Program-made: the position numbers and the translations under genes | Part shown: positions 1-8,235 of the stretch, piece after piece | Layout: each line of letters opens with the position of its first letter | Numbering within the stretch: position 1 is the first letter of the stretch | The notes under the pieces: model-generated | The model's database searches: none | What the model saw: the letters and a program-made list of their open reading frames with translations, nothing else | Told to the model about the DNA's origin: nothing | Assembly (NCBI GenBank): GCA_958407995.1 | Contig: CATYJU010000016.1 | Location: 1 to 42,037 of the forward strand | Reading direction: 5' to 3' | Length of the DNA stretch: 42,037 nucleotides | From: an uncultured Collinsella sp. | GTDB taxonomy: Bacteria > Actinomycetota > Coriobacteriia > Coriobacteriales > Coriobacteriaceae

Positions 1-52
1 TGTGACCTCCCGGTTATCAGCCGGACGCTCTAACCAACTGAGCTACAGGTCC
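1..52 (-). tRNA. tRNA-Ile (GAT), partial at the window edge
   Basis: These 52 bases are the 5' part (minus strand) of a tRNA identical, as far as visible, to the complete tRNA-Ile at 200-276. The anticodon loop CTGATAA gives anticodon GAT. The T arm and acceptor 3' half lie outside the window. It starts only four bases after the CCA end of the tRNA-Ala gene, so the two are surely cotranscribed. Confidence 0.85.
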
Positions 53-56
53 ATCA

Positions 57-132
57 TGGTGGAGGTTAGGGGGATCGAACCCCTGACCTCAGGCTTGCAA
101 AGCCCGCGCTCTCCCAGCTGAGCTAAACCCCC
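57..132 (-). tRNA. tRNA-Ala (TGC)
   Basis: This is a complete cloverleaf on the minus strand, with acceptor GGGGGTT/AACCTCC including the G3:U70 wobble that marks alanine tRNAs. The anticodon loop is TTTGCAA (anticodon TGC), the T loop TTCGATC is present, and the CCA end is encoded. It sits between two tRNA-Ile genes. An Ile-GAT/Ala-TGC pair is typical of 16S-23S spacers, but no rRNA is visible here. Confidence 0.95.
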
Positions 133-143
133 ACGGAGACAGT

Positions 144-188
144 AATAAACACCCCAGCGGCGACTCGGCTCTCGCTGGGGTGTTTATT
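144..188 (-). terminator. Perfect hairpin between tRNA-Ile and tRNA-Ala
   Basis: A 16-bp perfect stem (144-159 with 173-188) closes a 13-base loop. On the minus strand it follows tRNA-Ile and ends only 11 bases before the tRNA-Ala 5' end. The U-tract (GTTTATT) is weak and there is no room for a new promoter before tRNA-Ala. It may be a leaky terminator or an RNA-processing structure rather than a full stop. Confidence 0.55.
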
Positions 189-199
189 GCGAAAGAAAG

Positions 200-276
200 T
201 GGTGGACCTGACAAGATTCGAACTTGTGACCTCCCGGTTATCAGCCGGACGCTCTAACCAACTGAGCTACAGGTCC
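200..276 (-). tRNA. tRNA-Ile (GAT)
   Basis: This is a complete tRNA on the minus strand. The acceptor stem GGACCTG (270-276) pairs with CAGGTCC (204-210). The anticodon loop gives GAT, the T loop is TTCGAAT, the discriminator is A, and CCA is encoded at 200-202. It is the first gene of the small tRNA cluster and has a near-consensus promoter just upstream. Confidence 0.95.
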
Positions 277-290
277 ATCGCGCAAGGGAT

Positions 291-320
291 ATATTAGACG
301 AGTCGTTACGCGCGCGTCAA
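291..320 (-). promoter_or_regulatory. Promoter of the tRNA-Ile/Ala cluster
   Basis: On the minus strand there is a -35 TTGACG (315-320) and a -10 TAATAT (291-296) separated by 18 bases. Transcription would start at about 284, close to the tRNA 5' end at 276. Both hexamers are near the sigma-70-type consensus. Confidence 0.75.
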
Positions 321-345
321 CAACTTTTTTGAAAATCTTTGGAGT

Positions 346-481
346 GTGCCCGCCGAGTGGGCGAGATGGGTTAGGTTTGCTGCTCGGGCAGTCCTACGCA
401 AGACGAAGGCCACATTAAGTGGCCTTCTTTGCGTGCGGAACTCGCGACAAACCTAACCCATCTCGCCCACTCGGCGGGCAC
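346..481. repeat. 136-bp element with 34-bp perfect terminal inverted repeats
   Basis: Bases 346-379 and 448-481 are exact reverse complements over 34 bp. The 68-bp middle carries its own hairpin (GAAGGCCAC/GTGGCCTTC around an ATTAA loop, 405-427). The element lies between the gyrA terminator and the tRNA promoter and has no coding capacity. No obvious target-site duplication is seen. It could be a MITE-like element, a cruciform-forming site or a degenerate double terminator. Confidence 0.7.
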
Positions 482-497
482 GGGGTCCAGGATTGTC

Positions 498-530
498 AAA
501 AAAGCGGTCGGCGCGCAGTGCGCCGACCGC
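498..530 (-). terminator. Intrinsic terminator of gyrBA
   Basis: On the minus strand an 11-bp GC stem (520-530 with 504-514) with a five-base loop is followed by TTTTTT (498-503). It lies about 40 bases past the gyrA stop codon and ends the gyrB-gyrA operon. Confidence 0.9.
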
Positions 531-570
531 CGATATATGGGGTCTGATATTTTCTACCAGCTAGGGCCTC

Positions 571-3318
571 TTACTCGTCTAGGAGATCCTCTGGCATGTC
601 GTTGCCGTCGCCTAGGTCGACTGGGGTATTTTCGGCATCGACCGTTGCCTCGGCCTCGGCGCCTTCGCCTTCGGGCTTTTCCTTAGCCGCCGTCATGCGG
701 GCGACAGCGCACACACGGTCGTTGTCGTCGACGGTCATCATCTTGACGCCCTGGGTAGCGCGGCCAGTCTGGCTGATCTCGTCGGTCTTGACGCGAATGA
801 CCGTCGCGCCCTCCGTCACGATGAACAGCTCGTGCTGCGGGCCCACCGTCTTCATGGCCGCGAGGTTACCCTTACGCTCGGTCATTTGGATGGTGTAGAC
901 GCCCTGGCCGCCGCGATTCTGCTCCGGGTAGTCCGCAACCGGCGTGCGCTTGCCGTAGCCGCGCTCGGTGATGACGAACAGATCGCCGTTGCCGTTAGTG
1001 ACTTCCATGCCCAGAACGCTCACGCCGTCCTTCATGCCGATACCGCGAACGCCGCTGGTGTCGCGGCCGGTAGCGCGCACCTGCTCCTCGGAGAACATGA
1101 TCGCCTTGCCCGCGGTGGTGGCCAGGATAATCTTGTCACCCTCGCGCACGCGGCGCACGTTCAGCAGCGCGTCGTCGTCACGCAGGTTGATAGCGATCAG
1201 GCCATCACGGCGGCTGCGGTCATACGCGCTCATCACGGTCTTCTTGACCATGCCGCTCTTGGTGGCAAACATCAGGTACTCGTCGGCCGGGAACTCGCGG
1301 CAGCTGATGACGCTTGCGATCTTCTCGCCCTCCTCGAAAGGCAGCAGGTTGACGATCGCGGTACCGCGGGCCTGGCGCGTACCCACCGGCAGCTCGTGCA
1401 CCTTCAGGCGATAGACCTTGCCCTTGCTCGAGAAGAACAGCACGTACTCGTGCGTGGACGCGATGAACATCTCGTCGATGACATCGTCCTCTTTGAGGTT
1501 GACGCCCGACACGCCCTTGCCACCGCGCTTCTGGGCACGGTAGGCAGCCACCGGGATACGCTTAACGTAGCCGGTGTGGGTGATGGTCACGACCATGTCC
1601 TCGTCGGCGATGAGGTCCTCGACATCCAGGTCCTTCTCAACCTGGCTGATCTCGGTGCGGCGCTTGTCGCCAAACTTCTTGGAGATCTCGCGCATCTCTT
1701 CCTTGATGACGCCCAGGATCTTCTCCTCATGCGCCAGCAGGTCCTCGTAGTAGGCGATGGCGCGGCGCAGGCCGTCCAACTCTTCTTGGATCTTGTCGCG
1801 CTCCAGGCCGGTCAGGCGGCGCAGCTTCATCTCGAGGATGGCCGTGGTCTGCTCGGGCGTAAAGCCAAAGCGCTCAATCAGGCGGCTGCTGGCCTCGGAG
1901 TCGGTCTGCGAGGAGCGTATGATGCTAATGACCTCGTCGATATGGTCAAGGGCCATCAGGTAGCCCTCGAGGATATGGGCACGCGCCTGGGCCTTCTTAA
2001 GGTCGAAGCGGGTGCGACGGGTGACTACGTCGACCTGGTGGTCGATGTAGTGTTGCAGCATCTCGCGCAGGCTCAGGCATTTGGGCACGCCGTTGACGAG
2101 CGCCAGGTTGTTGGCGCCAAAGGTCGTCTGCAGCGAGGTGTACTTATACAGGTTGTTGAGCACGACCTGCGGAATGACGCCCTTCTTGAGCTCGATGACC
2201 AGACGGATGCCCTTCTGGTTGGACTCATCGCGCATATCCGAGATGCCCTCGATGCGTTTGTCGTTGACGAGCTGGGCGATCTTCTCCTGCAGGGTGCCTT
2301 TGTTGACCATGTAGGGAATCTCGGTAAAGACCAGGCGGCTGCGACCGGTCTTGGTGGACTCCACGTGCGCCTTGGCACGCACGGTAATGGAGCCGCGGCC
2401 GGTCTCGTAGCTCTGCTTAATGCCGGCGCTGCCCATGATGATGGCGCCGGTGGGGAAGTCCGGACCGGGCATGATCTGCATGAGCTCGTCGACGGTGGCG
2501 TCGGGGTTGTCGATCAGGTAGCAGGTGGCCTCGATCGCCTCGGTGAGGTTATGCGGGGCGATGTTGGTGGCCATGCCGACGGCGATGCCCTGGCTGCCGT
2601 TGACCAGCAGGTTGGGGAAGCGCGCAGGCAGCGCCACGGGCTCGGCGAGCGATTCGTCGTAGTTGGGCTGCCAGTCGACGGTATCCTTCTGCAAGTCACG
2701 CAGCAGTTCCATGGCGGGCTTGGCCAGGCGGCTCTCGGTGTAACGCATGGCTGCCGCGCCGTCGCCGTCGATGTTGCCGAAGTTGCCGTGACCGTCGATG
2801 AGCGGCGTGCGCATGGAGAACCACTGCGCCAGGCGGACCATGGCCTCGTAGACCGCAGAGTCACCGTGCGGGTGGTACTTACCGATAACTTCGCCGACCG
2901 TCCAGGCTGACTTCTTGTGTGGGCGGTTGGGGTAGATGCCGCTCTCGTTCATCGCGTACAGAATGCGGCGGTGCACCGGCTTTAAGCCGTCGCGCACGTC
3001 CGGCAGGGCGCGCGCCGTGATAACCGACATCGAATACTCGATGAACGACTGCTTCATCTCGCGACCGAACTCCGAAATCTGGAGCTGGCCGCCATTGATA
3101 TCCTCGCCGGCCGAGGCGCCACGGTCGACTTCGCCAAAGCTCTCCTCGAGCTCGCCGTCGTCGTCCTCTTCCTCGTCATCATCGGCATCGGGGTTATAGG
3201 CGTCCGGATCGCCGTCCTCGCCCTGCTCAGCACGGGCAAGCAGGCGCTTCAGATCGTCGGGCATGCCGGCATCGCCGGCCTCGCCCATACCCTCGTTATT
3301 GTTGATATCGTCTGCCAC
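571..3318 (-). CDS. gyrA: DNA gyrase subunit A
   Basis: This is the breakage-reunion subunit of DNA gyrase, which with GyrB introduces negative supercoils. The 915-residue product has the catalytic tyrosine Y193 in RYTESR and the quinolone-determining stretch HPHGDSAVYE with S154 and E158, the usual susceptible Gram-positive residues. It has the GyrA box QKRGGKG and C-terminal beta-pinwheel repeats. The start is GTG at 3318, preceded by AGGAGG; the gyrB stop lies 11 bases upstream, so the genes form an operon. Unusually, about 80 acidic, low-complexity residues (runs of D and E at 45-60) precede the conserved core, which begins near residue 85; most GyrA proteins start almost directly with the core. 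The C-terminus (about 875-915) is also acidic. Confidence 0.97.
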   Translation of the reverse strand: MADDINNNEGMGEAGDAGMPDDLKRLLARAEQGEDGDPDAYNPDADDDEEEDDDGELEESFGEVDRGASAGEDINGGQLQISEFGREMKQSFIEYSMSVITARALPDVRDGLKPVHRRILYAMNESGIYPNRPHKKSAWTVGEVIGKYHPHGDSAVYEAMVRLAQWFSMRTPLIDGHGNFGNIDGDGAAAMRYTESRLAKPAMELLRDLQKDTVDWQPNYDESLAEPVALPARFPNLLVNGSQGIAVGMATNIAPHNLTEAIEATCYLIDNPDATVDELMQIMPGPDFPTGAIIMGSAGIKQSYETGRGSITVRAKAHVESTKTGRSRLVFTEIPYMVNKGTLQEKIAQLVNDKRIEGISDMRDESNQKGIRLVIELKKGVIPQVVLNNLYKYTSLQTTFGANNLALVNGVPKCLSLREMLQHYIDHQVDVVTRRTRFDLKKAQARAHILEGYLMALDHIDEVISIIRSSQTDSEASSRLIERFGFTPEQTTAILEMKLRRLTGLERDKIQEELDGLRRAIAYYEDLLAHEEKILGVIKEEMREISKKFGDKRRTEISQVEKDLDVEDLIADEDMVVTITHTGYVKRIPVAAYRAQKRGGKGVSGVNLKEDDVIDEMFIASTHEYVLFFSSKGKVYRLKVHELPVGTRQARGTAIVNLLPFEEGEKIASVISCREFPADEYLMFATKSGMVKKTVMSAYDRSRRDGLIAINLRDDDALLNVRRVREGDKIILATTAGKAIMFSEEQVRATGRDTSGVRGIGMKDGVSVLGMEVTNGNGDLFVITERGYGKRTPVADYPEQNRGGQGVYTIQMTERKGNLAAMKTVGPQHELFIVTEGATVIRVKTDEISQTGRATQGVKMMTVDDNDRVCAVARMTAAKEKPEGEGAEAEATVDAENTPVDLGDGNDMPEDLLDE

Positions 3319-3329
3319 GTTACCTCCTC

Positions 3330-5360
3330 TTAAGCATCAAGGAAACGCGCGTCATGCGCATGTTTTTCAATGTACTCGCGGCGATAGCCGACCTCGGAAC
3401 CCATCAGCTCGCGCACGGCGCGGTCCGCCACCACGGCGTCCTCGATCGACACGCGCTGCAGGATGCGGGTCTTGGGGTCCATCGTCGTCGAGGCAAGCTG
3501 CTTGGGGTCCATCTCGCCCAAGCCCTTGTAGCGCTGGACGGTATAGCCCTTGCGCTTTTTGGTGATCTTGCCGTCCTTGGCCTTGCCGTCCTCGTCGTTA
3601 TCGTCGGGGTTCAGGCCCAGGCTCTGGATAGTGTCGCGCAGGATCTCGTCTTCGGGCTGGCGGCCGTTGGGATACACGTAGTGGATCTTGTTGCGCACCT
3701 TAATGCCAAAGATGGGCGGGCAGGCAACATAGACGTAGCCGGCATCGATCAGCGGACGCATGTACTTGTAGAAGAACGTCAGCAGCAGGATGCGGATATG
3801 CGCACCGTCGACGTCTGCATCGGTCATGATGATGATCTTGTGGTAGCGCGCCTTGGTGATATCGAAATCGCCGCCGTCGCCGGCACTCGTCGTGACACCG
3901 CAGCCGATCGCGGTAATCAGCGACTGGATGGTGTCACTCGAGAACGCGCGATGGTCACCAACGCGTTCGACGTTCAAAATCTTGCCGCGCAGGGGCAGAA
4001 TCGCCTGGATGTCTCGGCGACGGCCGTCCTTGGCCGAACCGCCTGCCGAGTCGCCCTCTACGATGAAGAGCTCGGTCAGCTCGGCATCGCGCACCGAGCA
4101 GTCAGCGAGCTTACCGGGCAGGGACGCCGTCTCGAGCAGGCTCTTGCGGCGGGTCGCCTCGCGCGCCTTGCGGGCGGCATTGCGCGCCTTGCAGGCCTGT
4201 TGCGCCTTCTTGACGATCTCGCGAGCGGGCTTGGGATGCTCCTCGAGGTAATCGACAAGGCCGTCGGTCACAATCTTGAGCGTGAGCGCTCGCATATAGG
4301 AGCTGCCGAGCTTTGCCTTGGTCTGGCCCTCAAACTGCGGATCGGGCAGCTTGACCGAGATAACGGCCGAAAGGCCCTCGCGCACATCGTCGCCGGTCAG
4401 GTTGGCGTCTTTTTCCTTGAGCAGGTTCTGCTTGCGCGCGTAATCGTTGATCACGCGGGTGAGCGCGGTGCGGAAGCCCTCAAGGTGCATGCCGCCTTCG
4501 GGGGTGTAGATGTCGTTGGCAAACGACATGACGTTCTCGCCGTAGCCGCTATTCCACTGCAGGGAAACCTCGACCTCTCCCATCTTGGCCACAGGCGCGT
4601 CCGGGTCCGATTTGCCCTCGATGTAGATGGGCTCCTTAAAGGCCTCGGGGACGTCCTTGCCCTCGTTGAGGAACTTGACGAAGTCGATGATGCCGCCCTC
4701 GTAGCAAAACTCCTCCACGTGGGGAGTCGCTTCGCGCTCGTCGGTCAGCACGATTTTGAGGTTCTTATTGAGGAACGCCGTCTCCTGCAGACGGTTGTGC
4801 AGCGTATCGAAATCGTAGATGCAGGTCTCGAAGATCTCATCGTCGGGCCAGAAGGTGACGGTGGTGCCCGTCGAATCCGAGGTGCCCACGACCTCCATCT
4901 TCTTGACGGTCTTGCCGCGCGAGAACTCCATCTCGTAGGTGTTGCCATCGCGGCGAACCTGAACGACCACGCGCTTGGACAGTGCGTTGACGACGGAGAT
5001 GCCCACGCCGTGCAGGCCGCCCGAGACCTTATAGGCCGAGTTATCGAACTTACCGCCGGCGTGCAAGATCGTCATGACGACCTCGAGCGTCGGGATCTTT
5101 TTAACAGGGTGCTCGTCGACGGGGATGCCGCGCCCGTTGTCGACGACCGTGATGGAGTTGTCGGCGTGGACCGTCACCTGGATCTCGGTGCAGAAACCGG
5201 CCATGGCCTCGTCGACGGAGTTGTCAACGATCTCCCACACCAGGTGATGCAGACCGCTGGCGCTCGTCGAGCCGATATACATGCCCGGGCGCTTACGAAC
5301 GGCCTCGAGACCTTCGAGAATCTTAATCTCGCCGCCATCGTAATCGTTTTCGTTTGCCAC
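3330..5360 (-). CDS. gyrB: DNA gyrase subunit B
   Basis: This is the ATPase subunit of gyrase. The 676-residue product has the GHKL ATPase domain (EIVDNSVDEAMAG; GRGIPV; GGLHGVGISVVNALS), a transducer region, and the TOPRIM domain with EGDSAGG, PLRGKILNVE and the metal-binding DADVDGAHI, ending with the conserved YKGLGEM segment. I place the start at GTG 5360: AAGGAGG lies six bases before it, and the deduced promoter would start transcription near 5377. A longer TTG start at 5378 would put the ribosome-binding site inside the gene and leave almost no leader. It is directly followed by gyrA. Confidence 0.96.
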   Translation of the reverse strand: MANENDYDGGEIKILEGLEAVRKRPGMYIGSTSASGLHHLVWEIVDNSVDEAMAGFCTEIQVTVHADNSITVVDNGRGIPVDEHPVKKIPTLEVVMTILHAGGKFDNSAYKVSGGLHGVGISVVNALSKRVVVQVRRDGNTYEMEFSRGKTVKKMEVVGTSDSTGTTVTFWPDDEIFETCIYDFDTLHNRLQETAFLNKNLKIVLTDEREATPHVEEFCYEGGIIDFVKFLNEGKDVPEAFKEPIYIEGKSDPDAPVAKMGEVEVSLQWNSGYGENVMSFANDIYTPEGGMHLEGFRTALTRVINDYARKQNLLKEKDANLTGDDVREGLSAVISVKLPDPQFEGQTKAKLGSSYMRALTLKIVTDGLVDYLEEHPKPAREIVKKAQQACKARNAARKAREATRRKSLLETASLPGKLADCSVRDAELTELFIVEGDSAGGSAKDGRRRDIQAILPLRGKILNVERVGDHRAFSSDTIQSLITAIGCGVTTSAGDGGDFDITKARYHKIIIMTDADVDGAHIRILLLTFFYKYMRPLIDAGYVYVACPPIFGIKVRNKIHYVYPNGRQPEDEILRDTIQSLGLNPDDNDEDGKAKDGKITKKRKGYTVQRYKGLGEMDPKQLASTTMDPKTRILQRVSIEDAVVADRAVRELMGSEVGYRREYIEKHAHDARFLDA

Positions 5361-5383
5361 ACGTCCTCCTTCAGTCAAGAAAA

Positions 5384-5412
5384 TGTGTACAGCCTTACTA
5401 GTTTATCGTAAA
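5384..5412 (-). promoter_or_regulatory. Probable gyrB promoter
   Basis: On the minus strand there is a -35-like TTTACG (5407-5412) and a -10-like TACACA (5384-5389) with a 17-base spacer, between the dciA terminator and the gyrB ribosome-binding site. Hexamer matches are moderate. Placement just downstream of a terminator supports it. Confidence 0.45.
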
Positions 5413-5439
5413 AAAATACCCTCGGGAACGAGGGTATTT
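5410..5439 (-). terminator. Intrinsic terminator after dciA
   Basis: An 11-bp perfect stem (5414-5424 with 5429-5439) closed by a four-base loop is followed on the minus strand by seven Ts (5410-5416). It separates the dnaN-recF-dciA unit from gyrBA. Confidence 0.9.
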
Positions 5440-5465
5440 GGCTCTACAAGGCCACCAGATGCGAT

Positions 5466-6029
5466 TTAAGGCTCTTTTTTGCCTTGCACGCCCTTGGCCC
5501 ACTCGGCACTGGCTCTCATGGCGTTCTCGAGGGCCTCGCGCAGTTTTTGGTCTTCGATGGGCGCCACTTGGCGCTCAATCTCGGTGCGCTCGGCCTCACT
5601 TAGGTCAGCATGCGGAGCCGGCGGGCGCTCGGCCACGGCAGGACGCAGACGCTCTTTGGCAGCGGGCGGCGTGTGACCGGGCGCGGTGGTTTTGAACACC
5701 AGGCCATCCACATGCGCACCGACGCGCTCCATGCGCGCGCGGATGATCTCGCGCAACAGCGTCATTTCCTGCGTCCACGAGGGCGAATCGAGATATACCA
5801 GCAGCTCATTGGACTCGGGCAGGTAGCGCAGGCCCGTCACATGCCGCCCCTCGCGCGTGCCCGAGCACACCGCGTTCCACGCGCGATAGACCGCGCGCGA
5901 CTCCTCGGCAGCCTCCATCTGCGCGCGGCGCTCAGGTGTTGCAGCCGCCAGGATGCGCTGGCGCTCTGCGTTTAAAAACCCACTGAAGGCGACCGTTTCG
6001 CTCTCGCGCTCGTAATTAGCACGTCTCAC
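5466..6029 (-). CDS. dciA: DUF721 protein, DciA-like helicase loader/operator
   Basis: The 187-residue product has a central DUF721/DciA-type segment (about 45-115): W51 in YRAWNAVCSG, a beta-rich NELLVYLDSPSWTQEMTLLREII stretch and the VDGLVF end. DciA proteins help load the replicative helicase DnaB in bacteria that lack DnaC/DnaI, and DUF721 genes commonly follow recF in actinobacteria. The C-terminal 70 residues are charged and probably flexible. The start is GTG at 6029, overlapping the end of recF by 14 bases, with a GGTGGTGAG ribosome-binding stretch in recF; the coding frames are therefore translationally coupled. The function is inferred from family and position. Confidence 0.82.
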   Translation of the reverse strand: MRRANYERESETVAFSGFLNAERQRILAAATPERRAQMEAAEESRAVYRAWNAVCSGTREGRHVTGLRYLPESNELLVYLDSPSWTQEMTLLREIIRARMERVGAHVDGLVFKTTAPGHTPPAAKERLRPAVAERPPAPHADLSEAERTEIERQVAPIEDQKLREALENAMRASAEWAKGVQGKKEP

Positions 6030-7122
6030 CCATGCTCACCACCTTGGCTCGATCAAGCAGGTCATCGGTAAAGTATCCCAGGTTGGTCGTGGTTATGACC
6101 GTTTGGATATCATCGCCGATCAGCCGCAGAAAAGCACCGCGGCGCTCGCCGTCGAGCTCGCTCATCACGTCGTCCAGAAGCAACAGCGGAGCAGTACCCA
6201 GAACATCGCGAGCCACGGCTACCTCGGCCACCTTCCAGGACAGTACCAACGTTCGCTGCTGTCCTTGGCTGGCAAATGAACGGGCGGAGCGACCCGCCAC
6301 GGTAAATTCAATCTCGTCGCGATGCGGTCCCACCAACGTCACGCCGCGGCGAATTTCCTCGTCGGCGTGCTCATCAAGGGCGGCCAGCATGCGCTCGTAC
6401 GCCCAGCCCTTCAGCTCTTCGCGATCCTCGACCTGGGGCAAATCCCCCAGTGTGGACGTATAGGTCACGTTGGCAGCCTCGCCGGACGCCACTTGCCCGT
6501 AGGCAGTGTGTACATGGCCCGCCAGCCGGTCGAGCAGGGCCAACCGGTGCACGAGCAGAGCCGCGCCCGCGCGGGCAATCGAATCGTTCCACGCGCCGAG
6601 CATCTCACGGCAGCACCAGGTCTCCTTGAGCAAGGCGTTACGCTGGGTCACGCAGCGCCCATAGGTGCTCGCAAGATCGGCATAGCGTGCGCTCAGTTGC
6701 ATGCCAAAGTCATCGAGGGCGGCGCGGCGCACACTGGCGCCTCGCTTAACCATGTCCAGATGGTCAGGGCAAAACAGCACGCTCGGCAGAACCCCGCGTA
6801 CACCGGCGGCAGAGCATCTCTTGCCGTTGCGGCTAAACGAGCGCTTACCGTCCTCCGCGCTCAATCCCATATCAAGCACGCGGCCGTCGCCCTCGAGCCT
6901 CAGCTCGACCTTGCACGAGCCCACGCCGTCATGGACGAGCTCGGCTGCGGTCGGATGCCTAAACGAGGCGCCGCTCGTCAGCAGCTGCAGCGCCTCTATG
7001 AGATTGGTCTTTCCCGCCGCGTTTGGTCCCGCAAGTATCGTCACGCCCTCGTCCAGGGCAAGACGATAGCTATCGAAGCTGCGGTAGTGCGCGACGGAAA
7101 GATCGCGGGCGAACATGGTCAT
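6016..7122 (-). CDS. recF: DNA replication and repair protein RecF
   Basis: RecF is an SMC-like ATPase that helps load RecA at single-strand gaps together with RecO/RecR. The 368-residue product has a Walker A motif GPNAAGKT near residues 33-40, the ABC signature-like FASQGQQRTLVLSWKVAEV, and Walker B LLLLDDVMSELD near the C-terminus. The start is ATG at 7122 (a second in-frame ATG lies at 7116), nine bases after the dnaN stop. No strong ribosome-binding site is seen, so translation probably depends on coupling to dnaN. It overlaps dciA at its 3' end. Confidence 0.95.
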   Translation of the reverse strand: MTMFARDLSVAHYRSFDSYRLALDEGVTILAGPNAAGKTNLIEALQLLTSGASFRHPTAAELVHDGVGSCKVELRLEGDGRVLDMGLSAEDGKRSFSRNGKRCSAAGVRGVLPSVLFCPDHLDMVKRGASVRRAALDDFGMQLSARYADLASTYGRCVTQRNALLKETWCCREMLGAWNDSIARAGAALLVHRLALLDRLAGHVHTAYGQVASGEAANVTYTSTLGDLPQVEDREELKGWAYERMLAALDEHADEEIRRGVTLVGPHRDEIEFTVAGRSARSFASQGQQRTLVLSWKVAEVAVARDVLGTAPLLLLDDVMSELDGERRGAFLRLIGDDIQTVITTTNLGYFTDDLLDRAKVVSMGETC

Positions 7123-7131
7123 GGCGCAGCG

Positions 7132-8235
7132 CTAGATGCGGACCGGCATGACCAGGTACAGGTAGTTGATCTTGTCGTAGGACTTGAAGATGCCCGCCTG
7201 CGAGTAGCTCTTGAGCTCCAGCGTGATCTCCTTCTCCTTGGACAGGGCATTGAGGCAGCCGAAGATGTAGTGGTAGTTGAAGGCGATGGTGCCCGACTCG
7301 CCCTCGGCCTCGACATCGATCGTCTCCTGCGCAAGGTCCTGGTCATTGGAAATGGAGGACAGGCCCATCTGCCCGTTCTCGACATCGATCTCGAACTTGA
7401 CGGCGGGGTTGGCGCTCGCGATAACGGCCACGCGCTTGAGGGCGGCGTTAAAGGCGGCGACGTCAATCTTGACGCTCGTCACGCACGAATCGGGGATGAG
7501 CTGCTTGTAGTTGGGGTACACGCCCTCGATACGACGCGACACGTAGGTAGTGTTGCCGGCCTCAAAGACGACCTGGGTGTCGGTAGCCCCGATCATGATG
7601 GTCGCCTGGCTGGCCATGATGTTCAGTGCGTCGTTAAAGGCGTCAGCCGGAACGTTGAGCTCAAAGGAGCCCTCGAGGGTCGAGGTCTCGACCTGCGTAT
7701 CGCACACGGCCAAGCGGAAGGAATCGGTCGCCACCAGGCGCACGGTGTTGTTCTCGACCTTCATGTGCACGCCGCCCAGGATGGGGCGAGCCTTGTCGGT
7801 CGAGGTGACGCGCCACACGCGGACGACCATCTCGGACAAGATATCGGTCGGCAGCTCCACGGCACTCTCGATGGCATAGGCCGGAAACTCAGGGAAGTCA
7901 TTGGCATCGAGCGTGTTCAGGCGGAACGAGCTCTTCTCGCAACTGATCAGCACCTGGCGCTCGGACAGCTCAAAGGTGACCGGGGCATCGGGGAGAGTCT
8001 TGGTGATATTGGAGAGCATCTTACAGGGGATAACCATCTCGCCCTCTTCTTCGACATGCGCCGCGATGCGATGACGGATCGAGATGGTGTAGTTAGAGGT
8101 CTGGAATTCCAAGATGCCGTCTTGCGCCTTGACGAGCACGCCCGACAGGATGGGAAGGGTGGATGCCGAAGCGACACCCTTCATAACGACGCCGATGGCT
8201 TGTGTAAGCGAGCTCTGGCTGACGGTGAACTTCAT
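7132..8235 (-). CDS. dnaN: DNA polymerase III sliding clamp (beta subunit)
   Basis: The 367-residue product is the ring-shaped processivity clamp. It starts MKFTVSQSSLTQAIGVV and ends YLVMPVRI, the typical N-terminal beta strand/helix and C-terminal partner-binding pocket of DnaN, and has the usual length. The start is ATG 8235, with AAAGG nine bases before it. The gene lies just downstream of the dnaA-dnaN intergenic region and leads the dnaN-recF-dciA unit. Confidence 0.97.
   Translation of the reverse strand: MKFTVSQSSLTQAIGVVMKGVASASTLPILSGVLVKAQDGILEFQTSNYTISIRHRIAAHVEEEGEMVIPCKMLSNITKTLPDAPVTFELSERQVLISCEKSSFRLNTLDANDFPEFPAYAIESAVELPTDILSEMVVRVWRVTSTDKARPILGGVHMKVENNTVRLVATDSFRLAVCDTQVETSTLEGSFELNVPADAFNDALNIMASQATIMIGATDTQVVFEAGNTTYVSRRIEGVYPNYKQLIPDSCVTSVKIDVAAFNAALKRVAVIASANPAVKFEIDVENGQMGLSSISNDQDLAQETIDVEAEGESGTIAFNYHYIFGCLNALSKEKEITLELKSYSQAGIFKSYDKINYLYLVMPVRI

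Noticed and set aside
832..2910. 692-codon open frame antisense to gyrA
   Set aside because: The product is Ala/Leu/His/Asp-rich in the way expected from reading a GC-rich gene backwards. It has no ribosome-binding site, and gyrA is certain.
5358..5378. TTG at 5378 as the gyrB start
   Set aside because: It would place the strong AAGGAGG inside the coding sequence and begin at the likely transcription start; GTG 5360 fits both signals.
3354..5411. 685-codon open frame antisense to gyrB
   Set aside because: It mirrors the whole gyrB gene and has the same reverse-frame composition; not a gene.
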